Assembly: GCF_963681195.1 (NCBI RefSeq)
Contig: NZ_OY808997.1
Coordinates: 2,542,001 to 2,606,000, forward strand
DNA from: Vibrio sp. 16
Lineage (GTDB): Bacteria; Pseudomonadota; Gammaproteobacteria; Enterobacterales; Vibrionaceae
Direction of reading: 5' to 3'
Length of the DNA stretch: 64,000 nucleotides
The position numbers and the translations under genes are program-made. The notes below the pieces were generated by a model, which was given only the letters and a program-made list of their open reading frames with translations, was not told where the DNA came from and made no database searches. Numbering within the stretch: position 1 is the first letter of the stretch; every line of letters starts with the position of its first letter. Shown in pieces: positions 1 to 10,265 of the stretch.

Positions 1-159
1 TTAGATTAGCACCAAGACTTTTATTGATCGACAGCTATTCACTACGGCCTTAGTCGTAGGAGAAAGTTTCTGTGAGAGGTGTTGCATCCCTGATACATCG
101 TGGCAGATTAGTATGTTACTTTAAGCATAGTTAAAGCGAAGATTGCCAAGGAGGAGCGC

Positions 160-957
160 ATGTCGTTTTTTAAAAAGACACTGGCGAGTTTTGGAATCGG
201 TTCAGCGAAAGTTGATTCTGTGTTGCAGCAAGAGGTCCTTTATCCTGGCCAAAAGGCGAATGTGGTGATCCATGTTTATGGTGGCGCGACGGCGCAAGAA
301 ATCGACAACATAGAGCTCAAACTCTTTTGTCGCTATATCAAAGAAGTGCCTGCGGATCATGATAAGAACAAGCACACGGCAGGACGAATGCGCCGTGTCC
401 CAGCCAGTTATCAACTCGCCGACTGGAAACTGCCGTACGCTTTTACTCTGCAACCTGGCGAGGAACGGACGTTTGATGTCGAATTAGAGGTGCCATGGAA
501 CACACCAGTGACGATTGGCGACTCCAAAGTATGGTTAGAGACTGGTCTCGACATTGCGATGGCCAAAGACCCTAGCGATAAAGACATCTTAACAGTACGT
601 CCTGACCCGCTTTTAGATGGCATCTTTACCGCGTTGGAAGAGCAAGGTCTGCGTATCCGCCAGGTTGAGTGTGAGCAAGTGGATGGGTTTGCGATGCCCT
701 TTGTTCAGGAGTTTGAATTTGTTCCAACCACGGGGCCATTTCATGGTCGCTGGCGTGAATTGGAAGTGGTCGCGTATCGCAGTGAAGAATCGCTTCAGAT
801 GTGGTTTGAAATCGATCGCCATCGCGAGGGGGCGAAAGGAATGCTCGCGAGTCTGTTGGGGGTTGGCCAGTTAAAGCGAGAGCTGAAAATCCCATTGCAC
901 ACCTCCGCTGAAACAGCCGGTGAACTGGTCCTTGAGTACTTAGATAACCACTCTTAA
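160..957 (+). CDS. Spo0M-family (arrestin-like) sporulation-control-type protein
   Basis: The 265-residue product begins MSFFKKTLASFGIGSAKVDS and reads through a beta-rich sequence typical of the Spo0M (SpoOM) family, whose Bacillus member affects sporulation control. In non-sporulating gammaproteobacteria the role is unknown, and the arrestin-like fold suggests a scaffold or adaptor. There is no signal peptide or membrane segment, so it should be cytoplasmic. The start is supported by a strong ribosome-binding site, AAGGAGG, just upstream. It appears to stand alone: the next gene begins about 90 bases downstream. Family assignment is by recognition of the N-terminal pattern (metal-loop-like KVDSVLQQEVLYPGQ and a later LEVPWNTPVTIG). 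No function is claimed for this organism. Confidence 0.85.
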   Translation: MSFFKKTLASFGIGSAKVDSVLQQEVLYPGQKANVVIHVYGGATAQEIDNIELKLFCRYIKEVPADHDKNKHTAGRMRRVPASYQLADWKLPYAFTLQPGEERTFDVELEVPWNTPVTIGDSKVWLETGLDIAMAKDPSDKDILTVRPDPLLDGIFTALEEQGLRIRQVECEQVDGFAMPFVQEFEFVPTTGPFHGRWRELEVVAYRSEESLQMWFEIDRHREGAKGMLASLLGVGQLKRELKIPLHTSAETAGELVLEYLDNHS

Positions 958-1044
958 CCTAGCTTTCATATTTTAGGCTTACAAGTGTAAGCTGAATGTG
1001 CCATACTCTGGAGTAATTATTCAAATTCTGGAGTAGGCACTGCT

Positions 1045-1698
1045 ATGTCCGTCAGCGAGTCATCTCAATATAGCGTCAAAGAAGAGATCGCCAATACGAT
1101 TACGCATGCACTAGGCATGGTGCTGGGCATTGTTGGCCTGGTTCTATTGTTGGTCAAAGCGATTGATCACAATGCCGACGCACTGACCATCACCAGTATG
1201 AGCATTTACGGCAGTAGTATTATCGTGCTGTTTCTCGCTTCGACGCTGTACCATGCCATTCCTTATCAGCGCGCCAAACGAGCGTTAAAAACCTTTGATC
1301 ATTGCGCGATTTACTTATTAATTGCTGGCAGTTACACGCCGTTTTTACTGGTCAGCTTAAGAACGCCACTTGCGATCGGTTTGATGATTGTGATTTGGTC
1401 GATAGCGCTGATCGGCATCATTATGAAGCTTGCCTTTGTTTATCGCTTTAAGAAACTATCTTTGGTGACCTACCTGCTGATGGGGTGGTTATCATTGATC
1501 GTGATTTATCAGTTAGCGCTGAACTTGGAAGTAGGTGGCCTGACCCTTTTGGCTGTCGGCGGTTTAATTTACTCGCTAGGGGTTATTTTCTATGTGGCGA
1601 AACGCATCCCATACAACCACGCGATTTGGCACGGGTTTGTACTAGCGGGTTGCGCTTGCCACTTCTTTGCTATTTATCTGTATGTAAAACCCATCTAA
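1045..1698 (+). CDS. trhA: Hemolysin III / TrhA family (PAQR-like) integral membrane protein
   Basis: The 217-residue protein has about seven hydrophobic segments and the conserved signatures of the hemolysin III/PAQR superfamily: an early [16 protein letters not shown] stretch, STLYHAI near residue 70, [17 protein letters not shown] near residue 85, and a C-terminal [20 protein letters not shown] block. The conserved Ser, His and Asp residues are those of the presumed metal site in this superfamily. Despite the name, most bacterial members are not proven hemolysins. E. coli YqfA/TrhA has been linked to membrane-fluidity homeostasis. The inner membrane is the expected location. A GGAG ribosome-binding site precedes the start. 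The 3' end overlaps the end of convergent trkH by four bases. Confidence 0.9.
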   Translation: MSVSESSQYSVKEEIANTITHALGMVLGIVGLVLLLVKAIDHNADALTITSMSIYGSSIIVLFLASTLYHAIPYQRAKRALKTFDHCAIYLLIAGSYTPFLLVSLRTPLAIGLMIVIWSIALIGIIMKLAFVYRFKKLSLVTYLLMGWLSLIVIYQLALNLEVGGLTLLAVGGLIYSLGVIFYVAKRIPYNHAIWHGFVLAGCACHFFAIYLYVKPI

Positions 1699-3140
1699 CG
1701 GCGCCAAAATGCCGGGAAGAACAGCACCAGTAAGGTAAGAATTTCAAGCCTCCCCATCAGCATGCCTAAGCTCAGTATCCATTTCGCAGCGTCTGGTAGA
1801 GGAGCAAAGTTGCCCGTTGGTCCTATAATGCTGCCCATCCCAGGACCGACATTGGCCACGGCGGTAATCGCGCCAGAAATGCTGGTGATTGGGTCAAGCC
1901 CCATTGCACTCAAGCAGCCAGCAACGACAATGATGGTGATGAAAAACATCAACCCAAACGCGACGATTGAGCGGACAATATCATCATTCACTGGACGGCG
2001 ATTGTAGCGCTGGACAAAGACACCTGAAGGATGAATCAACTTCATCATCTGTTTGTTTAACAGAGTCAGAGCAATCTGAAAGCGGAAGATTTTGATTCCG
2101 CCCGAGGTTGAACCCGAGCAAGCGCCAGCCATCATCAAAAAGGCAAAGAGTGTGGTTGGCAGTGCGCCCCAAGCGGTAAAGTCTTCTAAGCCGAATCCTG
2201 TTGTTGTGACGACTGATACTATGTTGAACATGGATACGCGCAGCGCATCAAGGACGGTGTAGCCATCTCGAATCACTAACCATGCGGCAATCACTAAGCT
2301 GCTGCCAAGGAACAGGTAGGTAAAACCACGAACTTGTGCATCTTCTAACAGTTCGTCGAGGCGGCGTTTACGGATCGCAGACACGAACAACAAGAACGGC
2401 AAGCCACCCAAGAACATAAACAAGGTTGCGACCCAATGAGCGCCATTCGAAAAGTGGTTCATTGACCCATCGGAGGTTGAATAGCCACCCGTTGATAACG
2501 TGGTAAACGAATGGTTGATGGCTTCAAACAAGTTCATCCCAGTCAGCATAAAGCCAATCAGGCAAAGCCCTGTCAGTACCACATACACGGACATAATGTT
2601 TTTGGCGACGGTTTTAGCTCGAGGGCTGCTTTTATCTGACCAATCCGAAGACTCGGTGTGGAATAGTTTCATCCCGCCGACGTTGAGCATCGGCAATACC
2701 GCTACCGCCATCACTATGAAGCCAATCCCACCTAACCACTGCAAGATAGAGCGCCACAGCAAAATACTGGGTGCCATGTTATCTAGGCCACTCAGCACTG
2801 TAGAGCCTGTGGTGGTGATGCCAGACATGGTCTCAAAGTACGCGTCGGTAAAGCTAATGTGGTTGATAAATACAAATGGTAAGGCGGCGAAAGCGCTGGC
2901 GATGGTCCAAACCAAGCTGGTAATTAGGAACATGTCGCGCACGCTGAGCTTAAAGTTTTTGGTTCTGCCTAAACTGAGGCAGGCAAAGGCGGCCAGATGG
3001 GTGATCAGTACCGCTTGACCAAACTCCAAGAATCCCGGAGTACCACTAAAAAATGCCACCAGTGTTGGCACGTACATGAACAGAGCTAGTTTCGAAAGCA
3101 CTAGCCCTATCACGAACAATACAGGGCGGAAATTGACCAT
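1695..3140 (-). CDS. trkH: Trk potassium uptake system channel subunit TrkH
   Basis: This is the 481-residue membrane subunit of the Trk K+ uptake system, with TrkA as its cytosolic NAD-binding gating partner. It has the repeated M1-P-M2 architecture with selectivity-filter-like segments [36 protein letters not shown] and [10 protein letters not shown], as in TrkH/KtrB proteins. I chose the ATG at 3140 ([13 protein letters not shown]). It is preceded by AGGA and lies ten bases after the trkA stop, whereas the longer open frame would run back into trkA and adds a non-conserved hydrophilic leader. It is co-transcribed with trkA, upstream on the same strand. Its 3' end overlaps convergent trhA by four bases. 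Confidence 0.96.
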   Translation of the reverse strand: MVNFRPVLFVIGLVLSKLALFMYVPTLVAFFSGTPGFLEFGQAVLITHLAAFACLSLGRTKNFKLSVRDMFLITSLVWTIASAFAALPFVFINHISFTDAYFETMSGITTTGSTVLSGLDNMAPSILLWRSILQWLGGIGFIVMAVAVLPMLNVGGMKLFHTESSDWSDKSSPRAKTVAKNIMSVYVVLTGLCLIGFMLTGMNLFEAINHSFTTLSTGGYSTSDGSMNHFSNGAHWVATLFMFLGGLPFLLFVSAIRKRRLDELLEDAQVRGFTYLFLGSSLVIAAWLVIRDGYTVLDALRVSMFNIVSVVTTTGFGLEDFTAWGALPTTLFAFLMMAGACSGSTSGGIKIFRFQIALTLLNKQMMKLIHPSGVFVQRYNRRPVNDDIVRSIVAFGLMFFITIIVVAGCLSAMGLDPITSISGAITAVANVGPGMGSIIGPTGNFAPLPDAAKWILSLGMLMGRLEILTLLVLFFPAFWRR

Positions 3141-3150
3141 TGTGCCAATC

Positions 3151-4527
3151 CTAAAGGAAGAATGGGCTCGGTTGGAATAGCGCTTCCACGTCTGGTACAT
3201 ATTTCTTATCAACTAAGAACATCACCACGTGGTCATCTTGTTCAATCACGGTTCGGTCATGGGCGATCAGGACTTCTTCACCGCGGACAATCGCACCGAT
3301 GGTGGTGCCCGGTGGTAGTTTGATATCACCAATCGCACGTCCCACCACTTTCGAAGTAGTTTCATCGCCATGGGCAACGGCTTCGATGGCTTCGGCCGCA
3401 CCACGGCGTAATGAGGATACATTGACAATGTCAGCACGGCGTACGTGAGTGAGAAGCGCAGAGATGGTGGCTTGCTGAGGTGAGATGGCTACATCAATTG
3501 CGCCACCTTGGACGAGATCAACATAGGCGCCACGCTGGATAAGCACCATCACTTTTTTCGCCCCCATGCGTTTGGCAAGCATGGCTGACATGATGTTGGT
3601 TTCATCTTCGTTGGTGAGGGCGATGAACACGTCCACTTGGTCGACGTTCTCTTCGCTTAGCAGTTCTTGGTCTGCGGCGTCACCACAGAAAACGATGGTA
3701 TTCTCTAACTCTTCAGAGAGTTTTTCTGCACGTTGATAGCTGCGCTCAATCAGTTTTACGCTGTAAGTCTGTTCAAGGCGTCGTGCCAAGCTTGCGCCGA
3801 TGTTACCCCCACCGACAATCATGATGCGGCGGTACGGTTTTTCTAGGCGCTGCAGTTCACTCATCACTGAACGAATATGGTTACTTGCCGCCACGAAGAA
3901 GACTTCGTCATCCGCTTCGATAATGGTGGTGCCTTGTGGGCGAATTGGGCGCCCTTGACGGAAGATAGCCGCAACACGAGTATCGATGTGTGGCATGTGC
4001 TCGCGTAGAGTGGAAAGAGCATTACCAACCAGTGGACCCCCATAGTAGGCTTTAACGGCAACTAAGCTGACTTTTTGCTCGGCAAAGCTCACCACTTGCA
4101 GCGCACCTGGGTATTGGATTAAACGCTCAATGTAGCTTGTCACCAACTCTTCTGGCGCAATCAGGTGATCGACTGGAACGGCGCCTGATTGGAAGAGTGC
4201 TTCTTTTTCAGCAAGGTATTGTGGAGATCGAATGCGAGCAATTCGGTTTGGCGTGTTAAAGAGAGAAAACGCGACCTGACACGCGGCCATATTGGTTTCA
4301 TCGGTATTGGTGACCGCAACCAGCATATCGGCATCTTGGGCCCCTGCTTCACGCAGAGAGTCTGGGTGGCTTGCATGACCGTGGACGACACGTAAGTCAT
4401 ACTTGTCTTGCAGTTCACGCAGCCGGTCATTATCTCGGTCAACGATGGTAATGTCGTTGTTTTCACCTACCAGGTTTTCAGCCAAAGTACCGCCGACCTG
4501 ACCTGCGCCAAGAATGATGATTTTCAT
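3151..4527 (-). CDS. trkA: Trk system potassium transporter regulatory subunit TrkA
   Basis: The 458-residue peripheral subunit regulates the Trk potassium channel by binding NAD(H)/nucleotides. Two tandem RCK modules are visible. The first starts with the Rossmann motif [15 protein letters not shown] followed by an acidic strand end (TIVDRD). The second has [17 protein letters not shown] near residue 235. Each is followed by an RCK_C domain. The length matches E. coli TrkA (458 residues). It lies between rsmB (upstream, about 100 bases away) and trkH (downstream, 10 bases). This matches the conserved fmt-rsmB-trkA order, with the extra feature that trkH is adjacent. Confidence 0.97.
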   Translation of the reverse strand: MKIIILGAGQVGGTLAENLVGENNDITIVDRDNDRLRELQDKYDLRVVHGHASHPDSLREAGAQDADMLVAVTNTDETNMAACQVAFSLFNTPNRIARIRSPQYLAEKEALFQSGAVPVDHLIAPEELVTSYIERLIQYPGALQVVSFAEQKVSLVAVKAYYGGPLVGNALSTLREHMPHIDTRVAAIFRQGRPIRPQGTTIIEADDEVFFVAASNHIRSVMSELQRLEKPYRRIMIVGGGNIGASLARRLEQTYSVKLIERSYQRAEKLSEELENTIVFCGDAADQELLSEENVDQVDVFIALTNEDETNIMSAMLAKRMGAKKVMVLIQRGAYVDLVQGGAIDVAISPQQATISALLTHVRRADIVNVSSLRRGAAEAIEAVAHGDETTSKVVGRAIGDIKLPPGTTIGAIVRGEEVLIAHDRTVIEQDDHVVMFLVDKKYVPDVEALFQPSPFFL

Positions 4528-4592
4528 AGCTTTTCTCTTTATTCGCTTAGCTGGTTGAATACAGCTTAAGTATTTACTCGTTGCAATGAAAT

Positions 4593-4620
4593 AGCGGCTA
4601 AGACAAAGTCATTAGCCGCT
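4593..4620 (-). other. Intercistronic hairpin between rsmB and trkA
   Basis: A nine-base perfect inverted repeat (AGCGGCTAA / TTAGCCGCT) with a ten-base loop lies in the roughly 100-base gap between rsmB and trkA. On the minus strand it is followed by a weakly T-rich ATTTCATT rather than a clean T-run. It may be a weak terminator or an mRNA-stabilising stem rather than a strong stop. Confidence 0.5.
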
Positions 4621-4628
4621 CAAATTAA

Positions 4629-5909
4629 TTATGCTTGTTTCACTAGCACTGCGTAGTAGAAACCATCCATATCCTCTTCGCCAGGTAAGATTTGGCGTCC
4701 TGGATTGTTGATGTCAGAGCCGACTAGTGTCGCATCACTTGTGCGTTCTAAGAATGATTTCACTTGAAGGACATTCTCTTTTGGCGTAATTGAGCAGGTT
4801 GCGTAAACCATAGTGCCACCGGCTTTCAGTTGACCCCACATTGCATCCATGATTTCACTTTGCAGCTCAGCAAGCGCATCAATGTCGTTTGCTCGGCGTA
4901 GCCACTTAATATCAGGGTGACGGCGGATAACGCCAGTCGCTGAACACGGGGCATCAAGCAGAATTCGGTCAAATTTTTCGCCGCTCCACCACTCTTGAGG
5001 GTAGCGAGCATCGCCACAAATCACATCCGCACGCAGTTGTAGACGCTCTAAGTTGTCATAGACGCGATCAAGACGCTTAGCATCACAATCAATCGCAACC
5101 ACTTCGGTATCTTCTGTGTGCTCAAGAATGTGGGCGGTTTTGCCACCTGGCGCCGCACAGCAATCAAGGATCAGCTCGCCATTTTGTGGCTGTAAGTAGT
5201 TTACAGACAGCTGAGCGGCAGCGTCTTGGACTGATACCCAACCGCGGTCAAAGCCTGGAAGGAGGGTTACGTCACAAGGCGAGGCCAATTTTATGGCATC
5301 TTCTGCTTCTGGGTGAATGCTGAATTCAATGTTTGCATCTTTCAGCAGTTCTAGGTATTCATCGCGCGTGTGGTGCTGGCGATTCACGCGTAGCCACATT
5401 GGTGCCTTGCTGTTGTTTGCTTCGACCAATTGCTCCCATTGCTCTGGGTAGCTTTCACGCAGCATATTCAATAGCCAATTCGGGTGACCATATTTGCCAG
5501 CATTATGACTAACGGCTTTTTCATCTAATGCTTCTTGATCACGTAAGTAGCTACGTAATACGGCATTGATTAGGCCGCGCAGGCTTGGACCTTTTAACGT
5601 CTTGGTGCCTTCCACCGTTTCTGCTACTGCCGCATGAGCGGGAATACGCATAAAGCTAAGTTGGTAAATACCAACCAGAATTAGATGGTGGAATACACGC
5701 TTTTTCCCTTTCAGCGGATTATCCATCAGCTCATTGGCGATGGATTCCAAACGTGGCAAGTAACGCAGTGCGCCATAACAGATCTCTTGTAAGAGAGCAT
5801 GGTCTCTTGGTCTGATGGTTTTTTGCGCCGCAGGTAGTGCATGTGAAAGAGATTGGCCTTTGTCGACCACTTGGAATAGGACGTTGGCTGCAGCAGCGCG
5901 AACATTCAT
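4629..5909 (-). CDS. rsmB: 16S rRNA m5C967 methyltransferase RsmB
   Basis: The 426-residue SAM-dependent enzyme methylates cytosine 967 of 16S rRNA. The N-terminal third resembles the NusB-like RNA-binding domain (start [20 protein letters not shown]). The C-terminal part is the Rossmann methyltransferase, with the SAM-binding [14 protein letters not shown] motif, [15 protein letters not shown] (conserved Pro-Cys) and the catalytic-Cys motif [11 protein letters not shown]. Length and motifs match E. coli RsmB/Sun (429 residues). It is downstream of fmt on the same strand, as in E. coli, and upstream of trkA. An AAGG ribosome-binding site precedes the ATG. Confidence 0.97.
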   Translation of the reverse strand: MNVRAAAANVLFQVVDKGQSLSHALPAAQKTIRPRDHALLQEICYGALRYLPRLESIANELMDNPLKGKKRVFHHLILVGIYQLSFMRIPAHAAVAETVEGTKTLKGPSLRGLINAVLRSYLRDQEALDEKAVSHNAGKYGHPNWLLNMLRESYPEQWEQLVEANNSKAPMWLRVNRQHHTRDEYLELLKDANIEFSIHPEAEDAIKLASPCDVTLLPGFDRGWVSVQDAAAQLSVNYLQPQNGELILDCCAAPGGKTAHILEHTEDTEVVAIDCDAKRLDRVYDNLERLQLRADVICGDARYPQEWWSGEKFDRILLDAPCSATGVIRRHPDIKWLRRANDIDALAELQSEIMDAMWGQLKAGGTMVYATCSITPKENVLQVKSFLERTSDATLVGSDINNPGRQILPGEEDMDGFYYAVLVKQA

Positions 5910-5930
5910 GATGAATACCTTAAATTAAGG

Positions 5931-5948
5931 GAGGGTGTCTCCACCCTC
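5931..5948 (-). other. Short hairpin between fmt and rsmB
   Basis: A seven-base stem (GAGGGTG / CACCCTC) with a four-base loop sits in the 71-base fmt-rsmB gap. There is no T-run after it on the minus strand, so it does not look like an intrinsic terminator. It may affect relative transcript stability or rsmB translation, since it lies about 20 bases upstream of the rsmB start. Confidence 0.4.
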
Positions 5949-5980
5949 AAAATGTACGTTTCCCGTTAGGGATAATGTGT

Positions 5981-6928
5981 TTAAACCAGTTGAGTGCCGA
6001 CTTCAAACCAGCTAGCACGTGAGTTCAAAATGTCTTGAACTGACATGGCTTTTTTACCTGGTACTTGCAGTTGTTCTAGTACTAGTACGCCATTGCCAGT
6101 GGCAACGTAGATACCGGTTTTATCCGCTTGCAGGATGGTGCCTGCTGGTTTGTCTGACGTTTGCTCATCAACTCGGCTTTGCCAGACTTTGATGCTGTTT
6201 TCAGCCGCTTCAAAGTAGCTCATTGGCCATGGATTGAAAGCGCGTACGCAGCGTTCAATGTGCGCAGCATCGTCAGCCCAGTTAATACGCGCTTCTTCTT
6301 TACTCAGTTTCTTCGCGTAGTTTGCCAGTTCATCATCTTGCTTTTCAGGCACTGCTTTACCTTCTGCAATATCGGCCAAGCATTCAACCAATGCATCAGG
6401 ACCAAGCTCTGCCAGCTTTTCATACATAGTGGCACTGGTGTCAGTCGCTTCAATTGGCAAGGTCGCGATTTTTAGCATGTCACCAGTATCAAGGCCGATG
6501 TCCATTTGCATGATGGTTACGCCAGTCTCGTTATCACCCGCCCAAATTGAACGTTGAATCGGAGCGGCGCCACGCCAGCGAGGTAAGATTGAACCATGAA
6601 CGTTGATACAACCTAGCTTTGGTGTGTCCAGTACCGCTTGAGGAAGCAGTAGGCCATAAGCCACTACAACCATGATGTCAGCGTTGAGATCTGCAAGCTC
6701 TTGTTTGGCTTCATCAGACTTAAAGTTTTCAGGTTGATAAACCGGAATGTTGTGCTCTAGGGCAATGTTCTTCACTGGGCTGGCAGTAAGCTTTTTACCG
6801 CGACCTGCTGGGCGATCTGGCTGTGTGTAAACAGCAATAACTTCATGCTCCGAAGACAACAACGCCGCCAAGTGATGGGCGGCGAAATCCGGAGTACCAG
6901 CAAAAACAATCTTCAAAGGTTTGCTCAA
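5981..6928 (-). CDS. fmt: Methionyl-tRNA formyltransferase
   Basis: The 315-residue enzyme formylates Met-tRNAi using 10-formyl-THF, to make the initiator for translation. The start reads [20 protein letters not shown]. The N-terminal formyltransferase fold carries the folate-binding and catalytic block [20 protein letters not shown] with Asn-His, and a later [14 protein letters not shown] region ([11 protein letters not shown]). The C-terminal tRNA-binding domain follows. The start codon is TTG, supported by an AAGGAAGG ribosome-binding site four bases upstream. It is 25 bases downstream of def, the peptide deformylase that removes the formyl group, which is the classical def-fmt pair. Confidence 0.97.
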   Translation of the reverse strand: MSKPLKIVFAGTPDFAAHHLAALLSSEHEVIAVYTQPDRPAGRGKKLTASPVKNIALEHNIPVYQPENFKSDEAKQELADLNADIMVVVAYGLLLPQAVLDTPKLGCINVHGSILPRWRGAAPIQRSIWAGDNETGVTIMQMDIGLDTGDMLKIATLPIEATDTSATMYEKLAELGPDALVECLADIAEGKAVPEKQDDELANYAKKLSKEEARINWADDAAHIERCVRAFNPWPMSYFEAAENSIKVWQSRVDEQTSDKPAGTILQADKTGIYVATGNGVLVLEQLQVPGKKAMSVQDILNSRASWFEVGTQLV

Positions 6929-6953
6929 GGTACCTTCCTTCTATTTATGGCGG

Positions 6954-7472
6954 TTAAGCTTTAGCGTTTTTCTCGTTGAAGCGCTTGATCTTAGCTAGCT
7001 TGTCTTGAATACGCTTGCGTTTTAAAGGCGAAAGGTAGTCTACAAACAGTTTGCCTTCTAGGTGATCAAGTTCGTGCTGTACACAGATTGCTAATAGGTC
7101 ATCAGCTTCAAAAGTGTACTCTTCGCCATCACGGTTAAGCGCTTTTACTGTTACTTCTGCCGCACGTGGTACGAGTGCTCTTGCACCAGGAACAGATAGA
7201 CAGCCTTCTTCGATGCCATCTTCACCGCGTTTCTCGATGATTTCTGGGTTGATCAGAACCATTGGCTCGTCACGAGTCTCAGAAATATCGATAACAACAA
7301 TGCGTTGGTGGAAATCAACTTGGGTTGCTGCCAAGCCAATACCTTCTTCGTCGTACATGGTTTCAATCATGTCATCAACGAATTTTTGAATCTCAGGAGT
7401 CACGGCTTCAACCGGCTTTGCGACGGTGCGAAGGCGATCATCTGGGAATGTTAATACTTGTAATACAGACAT
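6954..7472 (-). CDS. def: Peptide deformylase
   Basis: The 172-residue Fe2+-type metalloenzyme removes the N-formyl group from nascent proteins. All three deformylase motifs are present: GIGLAATQV (GxGxAAxQ), EEGCLSVPG (metal-binding Cys) and QHELDHLEG (HExxH metal site). I chose the ATG at 7472 ([15 protein letters not shown]), which is the family's usual N-terminus. The longer open frame adds 25 residues with no counterpart in the family. It is the first gene of the minus-strand def-fmt-rsmB-trkA-trkH cluster, and diverges from the LysM-dprA cluster across a 160-base promoter region. Confidence 0.96.
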   Translation of the reverse strand: MSVLQVLTFPDDRLRTVAKPVEAVTPEIQKFVDDMIETMYDEEGIGLAATQVDFHQRIVVIDISETRDEPMVLINPEIIEKRGEDGIEEGCLSVPGARALVPRAAEVTVKALNRDGEEYTFEADDLLAICVQHELDHLEGKLFVDYLSPLKRKRIQDKLAKIKRFNEKNAKA

Positions 7473-7636
7473 ATACACTCGAAATGTTGAACTGTGCCGA
7501 ATCAGGATAATCCTTGATGGCTCAATTCTAGACATTTTGTAGACCAAATGACAGCATCATTGCGTTTTTGACGCGTTTATAGGCAGTTCTCGCGATTCTA
7601 ATCACCACCACTTTTTACTCTCAGGGATGAACGGTT

Positions 7637-8656
7637 ATGTCAGTACGGTTCGGGTTTTCGCTTGTGGCATTGTTGTCTTTTTGTGCCTCACATTTCGTTT
7701 TTGCACAGGAAGAAGTTCTCACCGTAAAAAAGGGTGCGCCTACGACCTATACCGTGGTGAAAGGGGATACCTTATGGGATATTTCGGCGCTCTATTTAGA
7801 TAGCCCATGGTTGTGGCCACGATTGTGGCAGGTCAACCCAGAGATCGATAACCCCCACCTTATTTACCCAGGCGATAAACTCAGTTTAGTTTGGCACAAT
7901 GGGCAGCCAGTACTGAGCTTGAAGCCGATGGTGAAACTGAGCCCTAAAGTCCGTGTTTTGGATAAAAAGGCGCTGCCTACCATCAATGAATCCTTAGTCT
8001 TGCCTTATTTAGAGTCGGATCGCCTACTGACAGGGGAAGAGTTATCGACAAGCGCTCGCGTGCTTGGCTCGAGCGATGGCGATCAATATTTAACAAACCA
8101 CAAACTCATTTACATCACGGGGGAGCACAATCACTCAGACTGGGTGATCTACCGACCGCTTGATGAATACCAGCGCGACACGCACAAAATGACGGCGCTT
8201 AAACAGATAGCTAAGGCGACGTTGAACTCGCAAGGGCAAGGCTTTAGTGGTTTGGAAATTAGTGTCCAGAACCAAGAGATTCTGGCAGATGACATCGCAC
8301 TACCAGTGATTGAAGGTGTTACTGATTCGCTATCTACGACCTTTTACCCTGCGCCTTCTCCTTCGCAGAGTGTGGCGAACTTGTTAGGCTCGCTGGAGGG
8401 CAGTCATTATGTGGGGCAAAACCAAGTTGTGGTTATCGACCGAGGTGACATAGACCAACTGCGCCAAGGTTCCATGTTTGAACTCTATTCTCCGGGTGCG
8501 AAGATTGAGGATGGTAAACACCTGCCAGATACCTTCATTGGCCATTTAATGGTGATTCGCCCGTACGAACATTTTAGTTTGGCATTGGTAACGCAAAGCG
8601 CTCAGCCTATCAGTCAGCAAACGTTACTTCGGTCACCGTTAGACACTTTGGAATAA
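7637..8656 (+). CDS. LysM-domain peptidoglycan-binding protein (exported)
   Basis: The 339-residue protein has an N-terminal signal peptide (hydrophobic core about residues 7-23, ending SHFVFAQ), followed by a LysM domain at about residues 37-85 containing YTVVKGDTLWDISALYL and NPHLIYPGDKLSL. LysM binds the GlcNAc backbone of peptidoglycan. The remaining 250 residues have no catalytic motif I recognise. It is likely periplasmic and associated with the cell wall. The stop overlaps the dprA start by one base (TAATG), so the two are probably translationally coupled. The def-LysM-dprA arrangement is common in vibrios and relatives; the physiological role is not established. Confidence 0.9.
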   Translation: MSVRFGFSLVALLSFCASHFVFAQEEVLTVKKGAPTTYTVVKGDTLWDISALYLDSPWLWPRLWQVNPEIDNPHLIYPGDKLSLVWHNGQPVLSLKPMVKLSPKVRVLDKKALPTINESLVLPYLESDRLLTGEELSTSARVLGSSDGDQYLTNHKLIYITGEHNHSDWVIYRPLDEYQRDTHKMTALKQIAKATLNSQGQGFSGLEISVQNQEILADDIALPVIEGVTDSLSTTFYPAPSPSQSVANLLGSLEGSHYVGQNQVVVIDRGDIDQLRQGSMFELYSPGAKIEDGKHLPDTFIGHLMVIRPYEHFSLALVTQSAQPISQQTLLRSPLDTLE

Positions 8657-9777
8657 TGAATCGAGAAGCTTTAGCAGCTTGGCTAGCTCTCTATTTTACC
8701 CCGCGCGTTGGCCCCAAAACATTTGCTAAGCTAACAGCAATCGAGAGCCCTGAAAGTATTGCTCAATTAAGCGTTTCAGAGCTTCAATCGGTAGGTTTTA
8801 GCACGCAGCAAATTGAGTACTTAAAGCATCGCGCTGAGAAAGACATTGTCGATTGCTTCAATTGGCTAGATGCTTGCTCGCAGCGGGCGATATTGACGTT
8901 GCGAGACTCAGCCTACCCTCCACTATTGAAACAAACAGGCACCGCTCCAGCAATACTATTTGTTGAAGGTGATGTTTCTTGTTTATCTCACCCTCAACTG
9001 GCCATGGTTGGCAGTCGCAATGCCAGTATCGATGGCTTGAACTGTGCCCGCCGTTTTGCTCAATCACTTGTTGAACATGGACTGGTAATTACCAGTGGTC
9101 TGGCTTTGGGAGTTGATGGCTATGCGCATGATGGTGCCTTGCAGGGGGGAGGGAAAACAGTAGCGGTACTGGGGAGTGGGTTGGACTCAGTATATCCTGC
9201 TCGCCATCGTCAGTTGGCTGAAAGAATATGCCAAAGTGGAGCATTGATTTCCGAATTTCACCCACTGGCAAAACCGAAGGCGGATCATTTTCCTCGCAGA
9301 AATAGAATTATTAGTGGCTTATCGGCAGGAGTGCTGGTGATTGAAGCAGCAGAAAAAAGCGGTTCTTTGATTACCGCGCGTTATGCCGCGGAGCAAGGTA
9401 GAGACGTGTTTGCGATTCCAAGCTCTATTCACCACACTCAAGGTCGTGGCTGTAACCTATTGATAAAGCAAGGTGCTTGCTTGGTTCAGAATGTCGAAGA
9501 TATTGTCGCTGAAATCGAGACACTGGTTCGCTGGTCTGATCAAGGTATCGGTGCAGTTCAGCAGGAAATTTTTCCTCTAGAAGATAGCAAAGAAGAATTG
9601 CCATTTCCTCAGCTGTTAGCTAACGTAGGAAGTAGGGCTACACCAGTTGATATTCTTGCAAGCAGGACCAATATACCTGTTCAAGAAGTCATGATGCAGC
9701 TCTTAGAGCTTGAGCTCTCAGGGCATGTTGTTGCAGTTTCCGGTGGCTATATTCGAAAGGGGAGGGGCGAGCTATGA
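8656..9777 (+). CDS. dprA: DNA-processing protein DprA (Smf)
   Basis: The 373-residue protein binds incoming single-stranded DNA and loads RecA during natural transformation, a process well established in vibrios. The Rossmann-like core is visible: [64 protein letters not shown] and the long [19 protein letters not shown] block. An N-terminal helix-hairpin-helix/SAM-like region and a C-terminal winged-helix-like segment flank it. It begins one base inside the LysM gene's stop and overlaps smg by four bases (ATGA), so it is part of a tight operon. Confidence 0.97.
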   Translation: MNREALAAWLALYFTPRVGPKTFAKLTAIESPESIAQLSVSELQSVGFSTQQIEYLKHRAEKDIVDCFNWLDACSQRAILTLRDSAYPPLLKQTGTAPAILFVEGDVSCLSHPQLAMVGSRNASIDGLNCARRFAQSLVEHGLVITSGLALGVDGYAHDGALQGGGKTVAVLGSGLDSVYPARHRQLAERICQSGALISEFHPLAKPKADHFPRRNRIISGLSAGVLVIEAAEKSGSLITARYAAEQGRDVFAIPSSIHHTQGRGCNLLIKQGACLVQNVEDIVAEIETLVRWSDQGIGAVQQEIFPLEDSKEELPFPQLLANVGSRATPVDILASRTNIPVQEVMMQLLELELSGHVVAVSGGYIRKGRGEL

Positions 9778-10253
9778 TGATGGATATCCTAATGTATCTG
9801 TTCGAGACTTACATCCATAGCGATGCAGAGTTACAAGTCAATCAAGATGAGCTTGAAGAAGAGTTGCTTCGTGCAGGCTTTCATCAAAATGACATCTATA
9901 AAGCCCTTGTCTGGCTGGAAGAGTTAGCCGCTCTGCAGCAAAGCGAGGCCCACTCAGCGATTTCTGTGTGCAGTACATCGACCTCGACACGTATTTACAC
10001 CACCAAAGAGTGTGAGCGTTTGAGTCTAGAGTGCCGCGGTTTCATTACTTTCCTTGAACAAGTGAACGTGTTGACAACGGAAACGCGTGAAATGGTGATT
10101 GACCGCATTATGGGCCTCGAGACGGATGAGTTTGAGCTGGATGATCTCAAGTGGATTGTATTGATGGTGCTGTTCAATGTACCAGGCAATGAAAACGCTT
10201 ATACGCTTATGGAAGAGCTGTTATACACCAAAGAACAAGGTGTTCTACATTAA
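9774..10253 (+). CDS. smg: Smg family protein (DUF494)
   Basis: The 159-residue acidic protein starts [20 protein letters not shown], the hallmark N-terminus of the Smg/DUF494 family. The E. coli homologue sits in the same place (def/dprA region) and has no firmly established biochemical role. It has no signal peptide or membrane segment. The central part is predicted to be helical with a conserved [21 protein letters not shown] block near residue 120. It overlaps dprA by four bases and is followed 12 bases later by yrdD, all on one strand. Confidence 0.95.
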   Translation: MMMDILMYLFETYIHSDAELQVNQDELEEELLRAGFHQNDIYKALVWLEELAALQQSEAHSAISVCSTSTSTRIYTTKECERLSLECRGFITFLEQVNVLTTETREMVIDRIMGLETDEFELDDLKWIVLMVLFNVPGNENAYTLMEELLYTKEQGVLH

Positions 10254-10265
10254 CGAGCTTTCCAA

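Noticed and set aside
970..992. Short palindrome GCTTACA/TGTAAGC after the Spo0M-like gene as a terminator
   Set aside because: Seven-base A/T-containing stem without a T-run; it could be an operator but nothing supports that.
2500..3018. A 172-residue open frame opposite trkH
   Set aside because: It is the reverse shadow of a strongly conserved membrane-protein gene, with no own ribosome-binding site or family.
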